The notes: generated by a model from the letters alone, not told the origin. A DNA stretch of 64,000 bases from Nectonema munidae (GCA_030549495.1 JAUIRK010001029.1:372001-436000); one strand, 5' to 3'. Shown: positions 10,040-22,009, numbered from the stretch's first letter. A program made the numbers and translations.

Positions 10040-12360
10040 TAGGAGATTATGATTTCACCTGATCGCACTTACCTCAAAATATGACGATGCTCTCAAACCG
10101 CGAATAATGCACAAAAAATGGCATGCTATGTTGCTACACTTGCGTTTCAATAAATTCTTTCTACTGTCATCTCATCAAAAAAACATATTATTTGTAAGGA
10201 GATGAGCGGCTGAAATAAATCAGGAAAATGCAATTTTTTAAAATGCCGCCTTTTCATTTATATTTAAAGCAAAATTGATATCGAAAAAAGATCAATTAGA
10301 ATTGGAAATGGTATATTGTGCATAAATAGAGAAATTATTTTCGTTTTTATTCTTGAGAAATATTTGTTTTAAGTGGAAATATGAATTTTTAATGATAAAA
10401 AGTTCGCTTTTTTAAGGCAGGCCGTGTATACATAATAAGATGTAAACTAAATTATTGATTTTTATATCAAGCATTTGTGAGGCAATCAATATGTTAAAAT
10501 TCGGTTCGAGAATTCAGAAACTTTTGGAAAAACACTGTGTTTCAGGATGGATTTTTGCATTTTCACGCATTTTCCTACTCAGATTGTATGGTTAGTGTTG
10601 GAGTTAGGGCTAAATTTAAGTACCACTCTTTACTTTCTTCTAAAGAAATCATGCCCTGCTTATGTTTTTAGTCTGAAAGGCAGTTTGTTTTACCTTTTGC
10701 ACCCCTAAACTATCTCAAATTTATGCAGAGAGAGACAGACAACAGACAGTAAAATCGTAAAGCAAGATATAAAGGAAATGCAATTAAATTTTATTATATA
10801 TATGGATGGATGGTGATGAAAGTGTAACCTTGAAAGTAGTAAATCTACATTTACTCTATCAGAGTCACGAAAGGAAGACAAAAAACACTCACAAAGCGGA
10901 GTATATGTTCTTTAGAATGGAAATTAAAGTTAATGAGAGAGCAGAATGCAGTGTTTCCTTTTTATCGATTTATGCAGATTAATATGATTATGTTTTATTC
11001 ATTAAAGATAAAAATATTCAATATTGATTTTGTCAATAACGATGTCTAATTCCAAAAGAAAACGGAACACAATTTTAAAATGTTTGTTAACGTAAATCGT
11101 ATATATTGTTGATGTTCATATGGTAGAAAGGATTTTGAAAAATGTTTTACAGATCCAAATTTTAAGAGTATACAATACAACCTAAAAAGTGGCAAATCTT
11201 CATGCCATAACGTAATTTCAAATTTTAGTGCCAACTTAACCGATTTTTGTGTCTCGCTTTAAATTTATCATAGGCTCATATCTATGCACATTTGAAATAG
11301 GAAACATTTATACATGTTACTTTGGATGCACAAAGGATATTATACAAAATATGAAAAAGAAAGATAGAATACATTTAGAGTTTGTTAATTCTGTCAAATC
11401 AGATGACCTTCAAAAATTTAGTTCCCCTAATTAATCCCATCTTAAATTCTTGAGCTAACATTTAAATAAACATATTCCTCCCCATACTTTTAAAAGTAAT
11501 GATTTATGATACGTGAATTTATTGTTAGCAGAGCCCGGGACGTTTTGTTGACGCAAACGTCGTCCCAAGACAGTTTTTCGAATGGATGTCCCTTCGAACA
11601 GAGTTTTTGTAGAACGATTGTTTTGTTGCATAAATGTATTGTTAAAATGAAACAAGTAATTATCTCTTACCTCCCTCTCTCTCTCCCTCTCTATATATGC
11701 ATTAAAATTATAATTGTGGAAGAAAAAGAAAATTTTTACTTCAGAGTTTTGTAAAAGAAACTTTAATAAAATAAAATGCAATAATTAAAGATTCCTATTC
11801 GTGGATTAACACTGGCTTTATTGAAATAGATATAAAAGTTTATTAGAGTGAAACTATATTGGTTCCACTTACCAACTAAATTAGTAAACACTCTTGTCCA
11901 CAATTTCACTAATCAATCAGTTATAATGATAACTAATTCAAATTTCCCTAATTTAAGCTATAATTTTCACTAATAACAGCGCTTGTGCAAAATTCCACAA
12001 ATGAATTAATAAAGTTTAACAGTTTGTAAGTGTAACCGACCAGCAAAATTAGAAAAAGCTTTTCCCACATATATAAATACATATATAAATGCTTATAATT
12101 AATTATTACCATTTTGACTGTTTACCGATATAAAAAGCCTATAGCTTTTGGCTGTTTAACACTATTTGCACAAAAAGTCTGTTCGTCCAAATTTCCATTC
12201 GATGAATCGTCCAGCGACCATTAGAAACCTCTATAGTGTCACAATAGCTACAAAAATTAGTTGTAAATGTGGATAAATGTTGTGATGAAGTACAATTATG
12301 TGAGTTCCATATATATAATTTTTACATTGTTCGTCCTTTTTCACCTTAAGATTCTCATTT
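10040..12360. other. Unrecognised AT-rich stretch
   Basis: No domain-bearing frame is visible. Notable points are a near-palindrome at about 11525-11570 (GGGACG...CGTCCC), CT-rich runs at 11670-11700, and a GC-richer patch around 11510-11610. Open stretches at 11046-11781 on both strands overlap each other and show no homology. Confidence 0.35.
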
Positions 12361-12366
12361 TTAACT

Positions 12367-12520
12367 TTAAAGGTAAAGGCACCATGGGGTGTTTTCATCG
12401 AGAAAGCACAATTGCGCCGCTTGTATCGAACTATGAAGAGAGGAGGCTTGATGGGGGATCGAACCCAAGACTTTTGCGTTATCGAAGCTCAGTATCTAAA
12501 CAACCTTACTCACGCCCCCT
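12367..12520 (-). mobile_element. tRNA-derived SINE, copy 2
   Basis: Read on the minus strand, this copy starts AGGGGGCGTGAGTAAGGTTG and carries A-box (GTTTAGATACTGAG) and B-box (GGGTTCGATCC) elements. It then has the same body as the copies at 8439 and 59311 and ends CATGGTGCCTTTACCTTTA. It looks the most complete of the three and best shows the family consensus. Confidence 0.75.
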
Positions 12521-12939
12521 AATGTTTTGAGTTAGTCGATTTTTAAGCAAAAAAGCAAAAAAGTTCGTTTTTTCATTTTAATTTGGTCATTTTTGATTTA
12601 AAATTCTGCTTAATTTTTTAATAAATTTTCACTTTACTTTGGCAGTTTGAAAAAATATTTGAGTTTTTAGTTTATGTAATCTTTGACACATTAATTGTAA
12701 TTTTGCTGTATAAAAATATTCACTTTCTATTTATAAATCGTTTTCGTGTGCGTATAAATGTGGATTTAATAATCTCAGTGAAATGCAATCTAAAGCAGTC
12801 TTTGTGATTATTGGGATATATGGGGATTATTTGGGATTATATGATTAACTGTAATATGGTCTTTTGTTCACCATGGGAACAAATGGAGACTTGTTTGAAT
12901 ATTTAGAAGTGGCATTAAGTAGGAATTATGAAGATGTTT

Positions 12940-13440
12940 AGAATCTAGGTATCTTAATTAAGGACGATCATTTACGATTAAGGACGAAGTCAAGGTGCGG
13001 ATCATTCTAGCCGACATCGAAACCTAAAGATTCTAAGGCAAACGTCAGTGCATCGCTAAGAATCCTCAGATTGATTGGCTCATCCAAGAGCACTTACGTG
13101 GTAATACGGTATTGGACACAATACAATGAGGTCAAACCAAGAGCTTCTCTGAAATGATTCGTGGAGCTGCTGCTTTAGACGGCAGTAAGGAGTCGCTCCT
13201 AAACTTCAAGAGCTCACATGACATCCATGAACTCCGCATCACAGGAGAGCAATGATTCGCAAACAAAGATGCAGCAATCGAAAAGATCTGAAGCCTACAG
13301 ACCGAAAGGTATCAATCACACAGACCAGATAGATCTCTGCTACAAGATTTCGGCGGACGAAATCCTGCTCTATTTATGATTACAGCCCCAAAGAAACGAT
13401 GACGTTATCAATTTGTTCCAGAGCCCCCATAATCCTTTCA
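12940..13440 (+). pseudogene. Coding-like, GC-richer island, unidentified (possibly retroelement gag-like)
   Basis: This segment stands out by composition from the AT-rich flanks. A + strand frame gives protein-like stretches such as LLNFKSSHDIHELRITGEQ and RGAAALDGSKE. The helical, charged content would fit a gag-like or other mobile-element protein, but I recognise no motif. If it is a retroelement fossil it is broken and lacks visible terminal repeats. The family is unknown. Confidence 0.3.
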
Positions 13441-13449
13441 TAAAAATTT

Positions 13450-14440
13450 TTTTTATTTATTGACGAAAAGTTGTGAAACTAGAAAATGATATATTATTGT
13501 ATGATTGTTTTACCACCTTCATATTTTGTTTAATCAGGTTTGATAGTAAAGGAGATTAAAATATCATTTATTTTCAATTAATAATTTTAAAGTTTTCAGT
13601 CGTGTTTTTCATCTGCATTCAAAAATTCCAAACGAGTAAATATTATTGATAAAGGAGATTTAAGATTGTAATTGACTTCTTTTGAACCTGATATATTAAG
13701 TTTAGGCTCAAAGCATCAATTTCAAATCTCACACTAAACAACATATTTTTCCAAATAAAAATCTTCTCTTTTTGGACTTAATAAAATTCGTGGCAATAAA
13801 ATTTAAGGGGTTTACAAAAAATTGCAGTTCAAAAAGAGTCCATATGATAAAAAATTTGAGAATCACTGATATAAACGAAGATTTGTATTGTGAATCCTTC
13901 CAATTATAGTGTTGCCTTCAAAATTATATGTAAAATTTCTTCTTTGATATTTTTTAATGATAAATGTTTATTTGATAAAATTTTATTTAATAAAAAATAT
14001 TCTGATAGAAAACACTCAGTACTTTTTGCATTTGAGATATAGTCTCAAAAGAAAGAGTTATTTAGGATCTCCTTCTCTCTATAAACGATTTCTAAAATCA
14101 TTATAAAAAGATACAACAAGAATCGAAAAATATTCTTTAAAAAATAAAAAAATATTTTACTTTCTGTTCATACTTTTCTAGATGTAAGATTTTATATACC
14201 TTATTCTAAAAGACGATGTTACAATAGTTATTACATATTTTTTTTGCAATTTGCACAATTTTAAATATTTGTCATTTAATCAAATAATCAAAATAAAATT
14301 CCGTAATCAAATAATTGAAAATAATTCTTTGAAATATATCATTGTCTCTCTTTAATTTTATTTTCCTATATGCAAGATTTTATAAAAATAATTTGAGAAA
14401 CAAAGTTAATCTTTCTATTCTAAAAGTAATAGAAGTCAAT
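13450..14440. other. AT-rich; hAT-like terminus near 13872
   Basis: Sequence ending TTTGAGAATCACTG at about 13860-13872 is the inverse of a hAT-type start (CAGTGATTCTCAAA). No transposase or partner end was found. Otherwise nothing recognisable. Confidence 0.3.
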
Positions 14441-14446
14441 GATATA

Positions 14447-14735
14447 CAGTCAAACCTGTTCTACGCCACATTTATAAAACCATCACTTATTTAAGAGCAC
14501 CACAATTTTACGGTCCCAACAATATTTACATTGGCACCCTGTAAAACACCACCATCTTTGTAATGGCACCAAACGGCATTCTATTGCAGTACTGATCTTA
14601 ATATAAACGTGCAAAAAGAACGCCACGCACCATGCCAACATGGTAAATTGATAGTCTTTCTTAATTTCTATCTCCATCACTAGCAAATGATTGCTTGCAG
14701 CTGTTAGGGTCGAAGTCACTTTCTGCGTCACTTTC
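14447..14735. mobile_element. pogo/Tigger-type terminus, remnant
   Basis: TA|CAGTCAAACCTGTTCTACGCC at 14445 is a pogo-type left end on a TA target. GCC-containing motifs (GGCACC, GCACCA) recur after it, as in other Tigger MITEs. No matching right end is clear. The minus-strand open stretch 14483-14731 has no recognisable domain. Confidence 0.4.
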
Positions 14736-14739
14736 TAGT

Positions 14740-15700
14740 ATACACGACCAAATGCGTCACTTTCTGACTGCCAGTCCTGGAAACTAGAAAGGGACTCCAG
14801 AAAGTGACATTTCAGACTCCAGAAAGATGACTCAAAATTTCAGAAAGTGACTTTCGATTTTTTCCCAAGGTCCCTAGTTATGAAGTCTAAATAAGACTAA
14901 ATAATTTAAAGTCTAATTATAATAAGTCTCCTGAATTCATTATATTACATATTATATATATTACCTACTATATATCATTTTTCCTGATTCTGTTGTCTAC
15001 AAGTTTGATTTTCTACATTTTAGGGTAGTTTTGGAAGTTGATTCTAACGCTGCATTCCGTTTTTCAATAGCCGCTATAGTTCCCGAGATTAATATAGTAT
15101 ATTTAATACTACTTTTTAATCTGATTTTTATCAAAATTTGATAAAAATTTTCTAAGTCCAAAATGGTCGCGAAAATTTTTATGGCCGAATTCGGTAGGTA
15201 TGAGAGATCCCTACCATAATATCAACTTCGGACCGGCTCACAGTGTCTGAATCTTCGGGGCTCTCACTTCAAAAACTAGATTGCTAATAACTTTTTAACG
15301 AAAAGTCGAAATAATTCCATTTCAGATTTCAGTAGTCAGATTTCCAATCAGACCTGTAAGTTCTGAGAAAATCCGTCTCAAAGTAGTCACATCACTTTCT
15401 AAATCCCGATTTTTGGTCGTGGTTATGAAGTTGTTTTATGTGTTGGCTATATATAAATCAAAAAATGCGTAATAGATACACTATCATTCTAAGTAAAATA
15501 GTAATGTTATGAGAAGACGCTGTGCTTATGCATCACCAAAATGAATGAATATCATGAAGACATATGTGTATTTGTCGTATAAATATCTATCTATTTTAGA
15601 CAGCACAGTCTATCATAACTTGATACACATCCAAGATTCAAAATGTACGCGTGCTAATCATATATCATATGATAAGTAATTTTTAGTTGTACTTAATTCT
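14740..15700. other. Unrecognised stretch with a CACTTTCT motif cluster
   Basis: Between about 14710 and 14855 the octamer CACTTTCT and its complement AGAAAGTG occur repeatedly, in an arrangement that could fold back. 15000-15470 is moderately complex sequence without an identifiable frame. Confidence 0.35.
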
Positions 15701-15711
15701 TTTTCTCAAAA

Positions 15712-15935
15712 TGTCTAAAGGAAATTAAGAGAAGACCCTTTTTCTTGTAGAAAAAGTTAAAGTTATTGAAATGTACGAAAAAGTGAAAATTTCACATAAA
15801 GAATCCAGCACATTCAGTGTTAGCAAAGATTAAGTGCAAAATATTATGAAGCTAAAAGCTGGAATATTACAAGATCTAGAAAACAATGCTCCAAAGGACC
15901 GTAAACATATATTATGGAAACAGAGAATGAAAAAG
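15712..15935 (+). pseudogene. pogo/Tigger transposase N-terminal fragment
   Basis: The + strand encodes LVEKVKVIEMYEKVKISHKE, then QNIMKLKAGILQDLENNAPK and DRKH. This is the pogo-type HTH N-terminus: an E+V.VIe..ek start, then vgktQIqNIlk.K.eIL..fEnNapkdRK. The same block occurs in the element at 54564-55308. There are at least two in-frame stops, and nothing of the CENP-B-type or DDE domains follows. It is a short relic running directly into an unrelated minus-strand LINE end. Confidence 0.65.
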
Positions 15936-16450
15936 TGATTATTTTGGCTTAAGCTCCTAGTATAATATATGGGATTTTTATAATATTTAATCAACGAGCC
16001 AAACACATTATGTAAATGACCATTGAAGTTTTTATAAAGAAAAACTCCTACTCTCAGCTTGAAAATTTCATCTAATTTTAACAATCCGTTTTGTTTAAAA
16101 ATTTCTGTTGTGTGGTAAAACTTATTAATACTATAAATTACTCTTATTGCTCGTTTTTGTATGATCTCAAAGCGCTTTTTTCTAAAAGGGTAACAATTTA
16201 TTTTACATAAGAGAGAAATAACTGTTTATATATCATAAGTCTGATATTTAGAGGAAAAATATTTTTTGTATGATACAAGATACCGATAATACGATTAAGA
16301 TTGAGAGCTATTTCATCAATATGCTCTTTAAACTTTAGTTTGTAGATTGTTTTAAACTTTAAACTTTAGCTTACTATCAAACACTAGACCAAGTATCTTG
16401 GTGCTTTTTACTTCTTTGATACCTGTATATTTCAAAAATTTGTAATTTCT
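15836..16450 (-). pseudogene. CR1/Jockey-type LINE, RT C-terminal fragment
   Basis: On the minus strand, starting near 16450, the translation contains STKILGLVFDSKL (the RT 'yLGv.lD..l' motif), then RFEIIQKRAIRVIY, then LKLDEIFKLRVGVFLYKNFN and IYYTRSLSQNNHFF. That order (LG motif, Q.rAiR.i, L.l.dlykl.v..fmYk, .NTRs) is the standard post-RT domain of CR1/Jockey/L2 LINEs. Several frame changes separate the blocks. No EN or catalytic RT motif is left, which is the usual pattern of a 5'-truncated LINE insertion. Confidence 0.65.
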
Positions 16451-16586
16451 GTTTTTATATGAAATAAGCATACATTTTATATAAAATAAGTTACTACAAA
16501 ATACCATTGCATAACTTCTAATATCTAACTTTTGTTACTGATATGAATATTAAATAAACTTATTAATAAAGTTTAAAATTTTTTAT

Positions 16587-17219
16587 GTGCTATATTACAG
16601 CAAACTAAATTTCTATTTAAAACTAAATTTCTCTTTTCTTTCTCAATTCTCGTCACAACAATACGTATTCACAATAATTTTCTCTCAAAACGCACTTCTC
16701 CTATTCTGCTCCTATTACTCGCCTCCTTCCAACCCCAAAACATTCACAAACGATTTCACACATTCTCTGAACCAAGCTAAGGCCCACATCGCATCACTAT
16801 CCAATTCATATCATTTAATAATCTCAACGGACTGTAACGCCCGATCATTTCTTTGGGACCATAAGGAAAACATGCGCGGCGTTGAATCCCTATCTTTTAT
16901 CACACAACATAACCTACGAATATGCGACGACACAAAAAATCCTACCTTCTTTAAAATCGTTCAGAACAACTTAATTTCCTCGCACATCGACATCACTCTA
17001 GCGTCACCAAACACACACAATCTCATTTTTAACTGGACCATCTCCGACCAACCATCCGCTTCTGATCACCACTACATCACTTTCCAGATTGATTTTACCC
17101 CAATTTTCCATACACGCGCCCTAACAACATCTGCAAAGCACACTCACTTGTGCACATTTTTGCGAACACTTTTAACCCAGTTACCTGAATCCATACCCGC
17201 GCTATCCACAACCACCTAG
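16587..17219 (+). pseudogene. LINE ORF2, APE endonuclease domain
   Basis: The frame reads CSYYSPPSNPKTFTNDF, then IISTDCNARSFLWDHKENMR, where the family has GDFNAHs..WG...nNrG. Next come FITQHNLRIC, PTFFKI, SHIDITLASP (S.IDltL.S) and SDQPSASDHHYITF, which holds the catalytic SDH. These are the active-site blocks of the AP-endonuclease that nicks target DNA for target-primed reverse transcription. The domain is missing its first strands. GDFN is degraded to STDCN but the Asp and Asn remain. A TAG stop at 17217-17219 ends the stretch, and the same frame resumes at once. Confidence 0.8.
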
Positions 17220-17270
17220 ATAGAAGCTGCTGTTCTCAAAATCAATAACACACTTTCTTCTGCCATCAAC

Positions 17271-18690
17271 ATGTCCACACCTTCTAACCCCTTTCCCAGA
17301 AGGAAACATGCATACTTCTGGACCTCAGCCTTAAACCAACAAAAGAAAATCTTGCGTCACGCTCTAAAAAATTTAAGAAAGGATCCCTCTTCATCTAACA
17401 TTTCTCTGTACTCAAGTATCCGACATCTCTACCTTCGCTCCCTAAAAAAAAAAGGGAAACGAGATGCTTGGATCAATTTCACTTCCAATTCATCGTCCAA
17501 CCCCTGGCCCATAATCAACACACTCAAGAAAGTAAAAAAACATCCTTCGAATCTCCATCAACTTCTTCGCCACACAGACACTAACACAATTCTCATAAAC
17601 CCGCCTTTTCTCTCGTCTATTTTTCCCGCCGACAATCCCCACAACGATGATCCATACCATGCTGCCCAACGCTTACTCTCACAAAAACTAACATCATCTC
17701 TAAACCCCTCTCATTTTCCTCCCATCACACTAAGAGAGTTATCTCAGGTGGTAAACTCACTCAGACAATAATCAGCTCCCAGCCACGACACGATCACCGC
17801 AACCCACATTAAAAAATCATTTCACATTTTACATACCAATCTACGCCACATATACAACGCATGCTTATCAAACTCCTTTTTTCCATCAATATGGAAAATA
17901 GGCAAACTCCTCTTTCTGCTTAAACCTCACAGAGAACCCTCACATCTAAAAAACTTGCGACCAATCACTATCCTCCCTGTTTTAGGCAAGCTATTAGAAA
18001 AAGTAATTCGCAAAAGGCTGATTCATTCTTCTCTTGTATTATATATCATAGAACAACCTCATAAACCCATCACAGTTTGCATAACTCCCGCACAGGAATA
18101 CTGAGTCAGCTCTCTCCAAACCGACCGAGTATTTAGAACACTCCATGGCATCCCAAAAGACAGCATCAGTCCTTTTCCTCGACATTGATAACGCATTCAA
18201 CAGCGTCTGGCACCCCATCATCATCCTCAACATGCATCTCAAAAAATACCCACCCTACATAATCAAGCTAATCAGCAACTACCTACAAAACCGCTGCTTA
18301 ATTTTCCGCGAAAAATCCATCCGCGCAGTTCATACACTTTCTCTCTCCACTCCCCAAAAAGGTTGCCTCTCTGACATCCTCTGGCTCATTCTCATCACTC
18401 CTTTCCTAGATCTCCTCGAGTCCAAATCTCACTTTTCCCAGTGCTACTCCGACGATCTTCTCTTTTCTTTCTCAGCAAACACACAAAACGAAAATCTCCA
18501 GAATATCGCCTCACTTTTCAACATCCTGAACTTCACCGCCACCTCGCTAAAAATATCTTTCAACACATCCAAAACCACCCTAATTCATTTCACTCGCAAA
18601 CACTCCCCACATCTACCTTTGCTTACCAATCATAACACCCTCATTCAACCCGCAACCACCATCAAGCATCTAGGTCTTACCTTTTAAACA
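17271..18690 (+). pseudogene. LINE ORF2, reverse transcriptase domain
   Basis: 17271-17771 gives the segment between EN and RT. After a TAA stop the same frame carries LRPITILPVLGKLLEKVI near 17957-18010. A frame change follows. 18145-18687 then holds the catalytic blocks: motif A FLDIDNAFNSVWHP, the QKG turn, motif C YSDDLLF (usually YADD), and IKHLGLTF. The catalytic Asp residues are all present. Beyond the stop at 18685-18687 the frame continues with KWSTHFKNTYIKLSQTLFQL and YGILS, then a TGA where Trp is expected, then GSSLAH. This is a recognisable but inactive RT. Confidence 0.8.
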
Positions 18691-19289
18691 AACATGAAAT
18701 GGTCCACACACTTCAAAAACACCTACATCAAACTATCACAGACTCTGTTCCAACTAAGACAAGCAATCTCATACAAATGGGGTCTAAGTATCCATCATTC
18801 TTTATTCATCTACAAATCTCTCATACTTCCGGTAATCCAATACGGCATCCTCTCATGAGGCTCATCGCTCGCTCACCCATCCACCCTCACATATTTATTC
18901 AAAATCCATAGACTTAGTCTATTAACCATCTCGAAAGCTTATCGCACAACCCCAACATCTATTCTAGCAATCACACTGAACTGCATACCACTTTTAATCC
19001 AACTGAAAGACACCTTCATCAGACGCTACATTTGCACATACAAATCTCTACTTCCCCCATCTTCAGCCTCCCATTCACATCGTCCACTGAACGCATCACA
19101 CCCTCACACGAAACTCCTTCACACATCACTTCCCACTTCGCCCCGTTACCTCATACACACTAAGGTACACCCCACCACATTAGTACATCCCTCTTCGCCC
19201 CTTCCTTTTGCTATCACTATTCACACAAACAAATCTCTCGCCGCTAAACAGGTAAAAAAGCTCAGACATCGCTCCGACCCTTCAACCCT

Positions 19290-20217
19290 GAGAATCTTAA
19301 CAGACGCTTTTAAGACATTGCAAAAATGCGCTATCGCCACCGCTTTTTATGCAGGCGCCTCTCTATCTCCCTTCTTTTCTACAAGCTCTCCTCTAAATCA
19401 TTTAACTACAACTTATGATGCTGAATGTTAAGCTTTAATCACCTCATGCGATCAGATCACCCAACACATCAATACCTTCACACGTTTCACTCATATTCAT
19501 TTCTATACAGACTCCTTGAACATCACGCGCGATCTACACCTTATCAAAAATGTTCCCTTCTTTGCTTCTATCTTGTTCTCAAAACTACGACTCCTCTCCA
19601 CTCATTTCAGTATCTCCATTTTCTGGTGCCCCGCTCATTCGAACATACATGAAAACCTGCATGTTGACCATCTCGCCAAAAGAACCTTATCAAGACCCTG
19701 CATAACACATTTGACCTCAGTACACCCCAACGTCTTACTACGCAACATTTCCATGCACACTCAAAACCAATGGCAAAACTCCCTCACCAACTCCACAAAC
19801 ACCCTGCTTTCGCGCATATCAAACATCAATACCATACACAAATCTTGGGCTTCGCACAAATACACTCCATTGAGATATCTTATTAGGTGGCTCTCGGGTA
19901 ATTGCCCCTGCAAAACCTACTTTTTTCGCATTAAACTCTCAGACAACCTGACGTGTCGGTTCTGCAACGCACTTTTCGAAACACCATATCACCTCGTCTT
20001 CCTCTGCCCATTCTTCATCTCACACCGACACAAACTTATCAACACATGCGCCTCAAACCTTGGCCACTTTCCCAATAATCTAAGCGACATCATTACGTAC
20101 CCAGAACTCTTAAACTTACTCTCCGCCTTGATAGCCACTACCCATCCTTCACCTCAGCCCACAATAAAACCGACTATCCTTCTCTATATATATTTATTAT
20201 TTCTAGAATACTCCTAA
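19290..20217 (+). pseudogene. LINE ORF2, RNase H and C-terminal Cys/His segment
   Basis: The catalytic RNase H residues can be followed in order: ILTDA (19290s), TYDAEC with the catalytic Glu (about 19411), FYTDSLN (19500s) and HVDHLAK (about 19660). FWCPAHSNIHEN, the conserved W.PgH..i.gNe loop, comes just before the last. A Cys/His motif CRFC...ETPYHLVFLCP follows at about 19950-20010, as in R1/I LINEs. The ORF ends at 20217. RNase H would remove the RNA strand after first-strand synthesis. At least one stop lies inside (after DAEC), so the domain is not expressed whole. Confidence 0.8.
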
Positions 20218-20300
20218 CATTCTTCTTTGCATTCTTATCTTCAACCCCCATCAACTAATTTGCAAGCATATCAATTAAATTTGGAAAGTGCTTTGACATC

Positions 20301-20320
20301 TCTACCTACCTACCTACCTA
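20301..20320 (+). repeat. LINE 3' tail, (CTAC)n
   Basis: Five tandem CTAC units mark the 3' terminus of the R1/I-type LINE. Confidence 0.7.
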
Positions 20321-20524
20321 CAGTAAAGTTTTTTAACACTTATATGTCAAAAAATATTTCTAAAATTTTTAACTTGTGACATAACTTTATCCGAAACTTC
20401 TCTTAACAAATAAACAAATAAGTGGGTCTAAATTATCTAACCTCATTAACAAGATTTATTTTGAAAATAATTCAATTACACTCCTATATTTATAATATAA
20501 TAATTTAGATCATACCTAATCGAC

Positions 20525-20642
20525 TTAACCCTTTCGTGACCAGAAAAATCAGACTATGATTCATATTATACAAAACTAAAAGCAGACGAAGGTAAAATTG
20601 TTTATGTATCATATATGATACACTGGTCACGAAAGGGTTGAA
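20525..20642. mobile_element. piggyBac-type MITE, divergent subfamily
   Basis: The left end is TTAACCCTTTCGTGACCAG and the right end CTGGTCACGAAAGGGTTGA, an inverted repeat of about 19 bp on a near-TTAA site. The core shares AGCAGACGAAGGTAAAATTG with the other TTAA MITEs in the window. No coding capacity. Confidence 0.7.
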
Positions 20643-20784
20643 ATTTTAAAACTCAAAAATCTTATAAAATATATAAGTTTTTTTAATTTTTTTTAGTTAC
20701 CTTTTCTTTCTAAATTTTTAAATGTATCCTCCTCATTGATTTGTAAAAGCTAAAATTTAATTTGTAATTAATTATCCATTAACC

Positions 20785-20910
20785 AATTTTCAAACACAGT
20801 TCACATGTGTCGACTTTTCAAAAATAAAATCCTCTGTGTTTATTAATGCTTTTTTGCTTTACTTTTGATATAATTTGATTATTCTGGTCGTTAACCACAG
20901 GTTTTGCATA
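20785..20910. mobile_element. Decayed TTAA MITE (same subfamily as 45950-46092)
   Basis: The block GTCGACTTTTCAAAAATAAA, followed by CTCTGTGTTTATTAATGC and GATTATTCTGGTCGTTAA, matches the interior of the element at 45950-46092. The ends are too worn to define. Confidence 0.5.
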
Positions 20911-21228
20911 CCTTTTTATTTTTTCTGTTTCTTAATTATTCTAGATTTAAAAAAGTTTGAAATTATAAAGTTAATTCTTTTAATTTATCAGAGTTCCCAA
21001 CCAAATTGAAAATCATGTAAATCAGAAAAGTTAGATAAAATTTATTTTTTTTGAAAAACCATTTGAATGTCATGGAATTTCGATCAGGCAATTATGTTCA
21101 ATGGTTAGGGAATTTTATAGGATGTTTAGATAGTTGCTTTCCATAATTTATCGAAGAACGTAAAGCAATGGAAAGAAGGATCTGCAGCACAAATAACTGC
21201 TCTAAAAAAAGATAAAAATTCAAAGATA

Positions 21229-21393
21229 GGGGTCGTTCACAATTGACGTCAACTAAAAGTCGGGGGGGGGGGGGGTATCCAAAGTTGACATAAGTCGATT
21301 TTGTTAAGTGATGATATATCTAAAAGTTGACATGAGGGGGGGGGGGGGTTGAAATTTATCAAAAAAAGGTTGACGTCTATTGTGAACGACCCC
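21229..21393. mobile_element. Harbinger-like MITE, copy 1
   Basis: A 165-bp element starts GGGGTCGTTCACAATTGACG and ends with the inverted AATTGTGAACGACCCC-like sequence (one base changed). It is flanked by a 3-bp duplication ATA (21226-21228 and 21394-21396). Two internal poly-G runs precede TATCCAAAGTTGAC and TTGAAATTTATC. A near-identical copy lies at 34859-35026 with TTA duplicated. A 3-bp target duplication fits PIF/Harbinger. Confidence 0.75.
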
Positions 21394-22009
21394 ATACAGG
21401 AAATGAGTTTATAGCATTGATATGAGGTGGCAAACTAGATCTAATGAAGTGATTTAGATCGTTATTTAAATTTGTTCATTCATATATACATACACACGCT
21501 TTGTTTTCAGTAATACCTTTCAGCTTTTTAAAACTGTTACCGAGCTTTTAAGATTTTAGATGTGTCACATTATTTTTAAGGTACCTTATAGAATAATGCA
21601 CGTTGTGGCCCCTGGTCGGTATGAGTGCGCCTACATAAAAAAATTTTGTGGAGCGGGCATTAGAATTTTGAGTTGCGGATAATATTTAGATGTTTTTTAT
21701 ATTTAGACAACCTCTAAAGATGATTGAGCAAACTTTATAAGCATAATGTATATTATAGTCATTATATACACTTGTATCTTTCAGATTTTGCAATCTGCAC
21801 ACAAGATTTTTTTAATAAAAGCTAGGTTTCTATTGGTTTTAATATTTCTTATTGAAGGTTATCTGAATTTACACAAAATCTTACCTAAATAAAAACTAAA
21901 ATTAACCCTATTAGTGCTGGGCAAAATTTGTCCGCTCAAGTGCTGGGGGCGTAAAGTGCCCCCCCCCCCCCCTATTTTTCTCAGATATTAATAAGTTTTT
22001 ATAAATATT

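Larger units (their letters stand above)
16587..20325 (+). mobile_element. R1/I-superfamily LINE with endonuclease, RT, RNase H and CCHC-like tail (5'-truncated, degraded)
   Basis: A near-full ORF2 lies on the + strand. Its order is an APE-type endonuclease (16590-17150), a reverse transcriptase (about 17700-18690), an RNase H domain (about 19290-19690) and a Cys/His segment (CRFC...H....C, about 19950-20020). RNase H after RT places it in the I/R1/LOA group. The 3' end runs into CTACCTACCTACCTACCTA at 20301-20320, a simple tail typical of such LINEs. The copy carries several in-frame stops and at least two frame changes, and the 5' end begins inside the endonuclease, so it is inactive. Its coding strand is extremely C-rich and G-poor, unlike its neighbours. 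Confidence 0.85.

Noticed and set aside
11525-11570. Terminator or structured RNA at a GGGACG...CGTCCC palindrome
   Set aside because: An isolated short hairpin with no supporting context or second copy.
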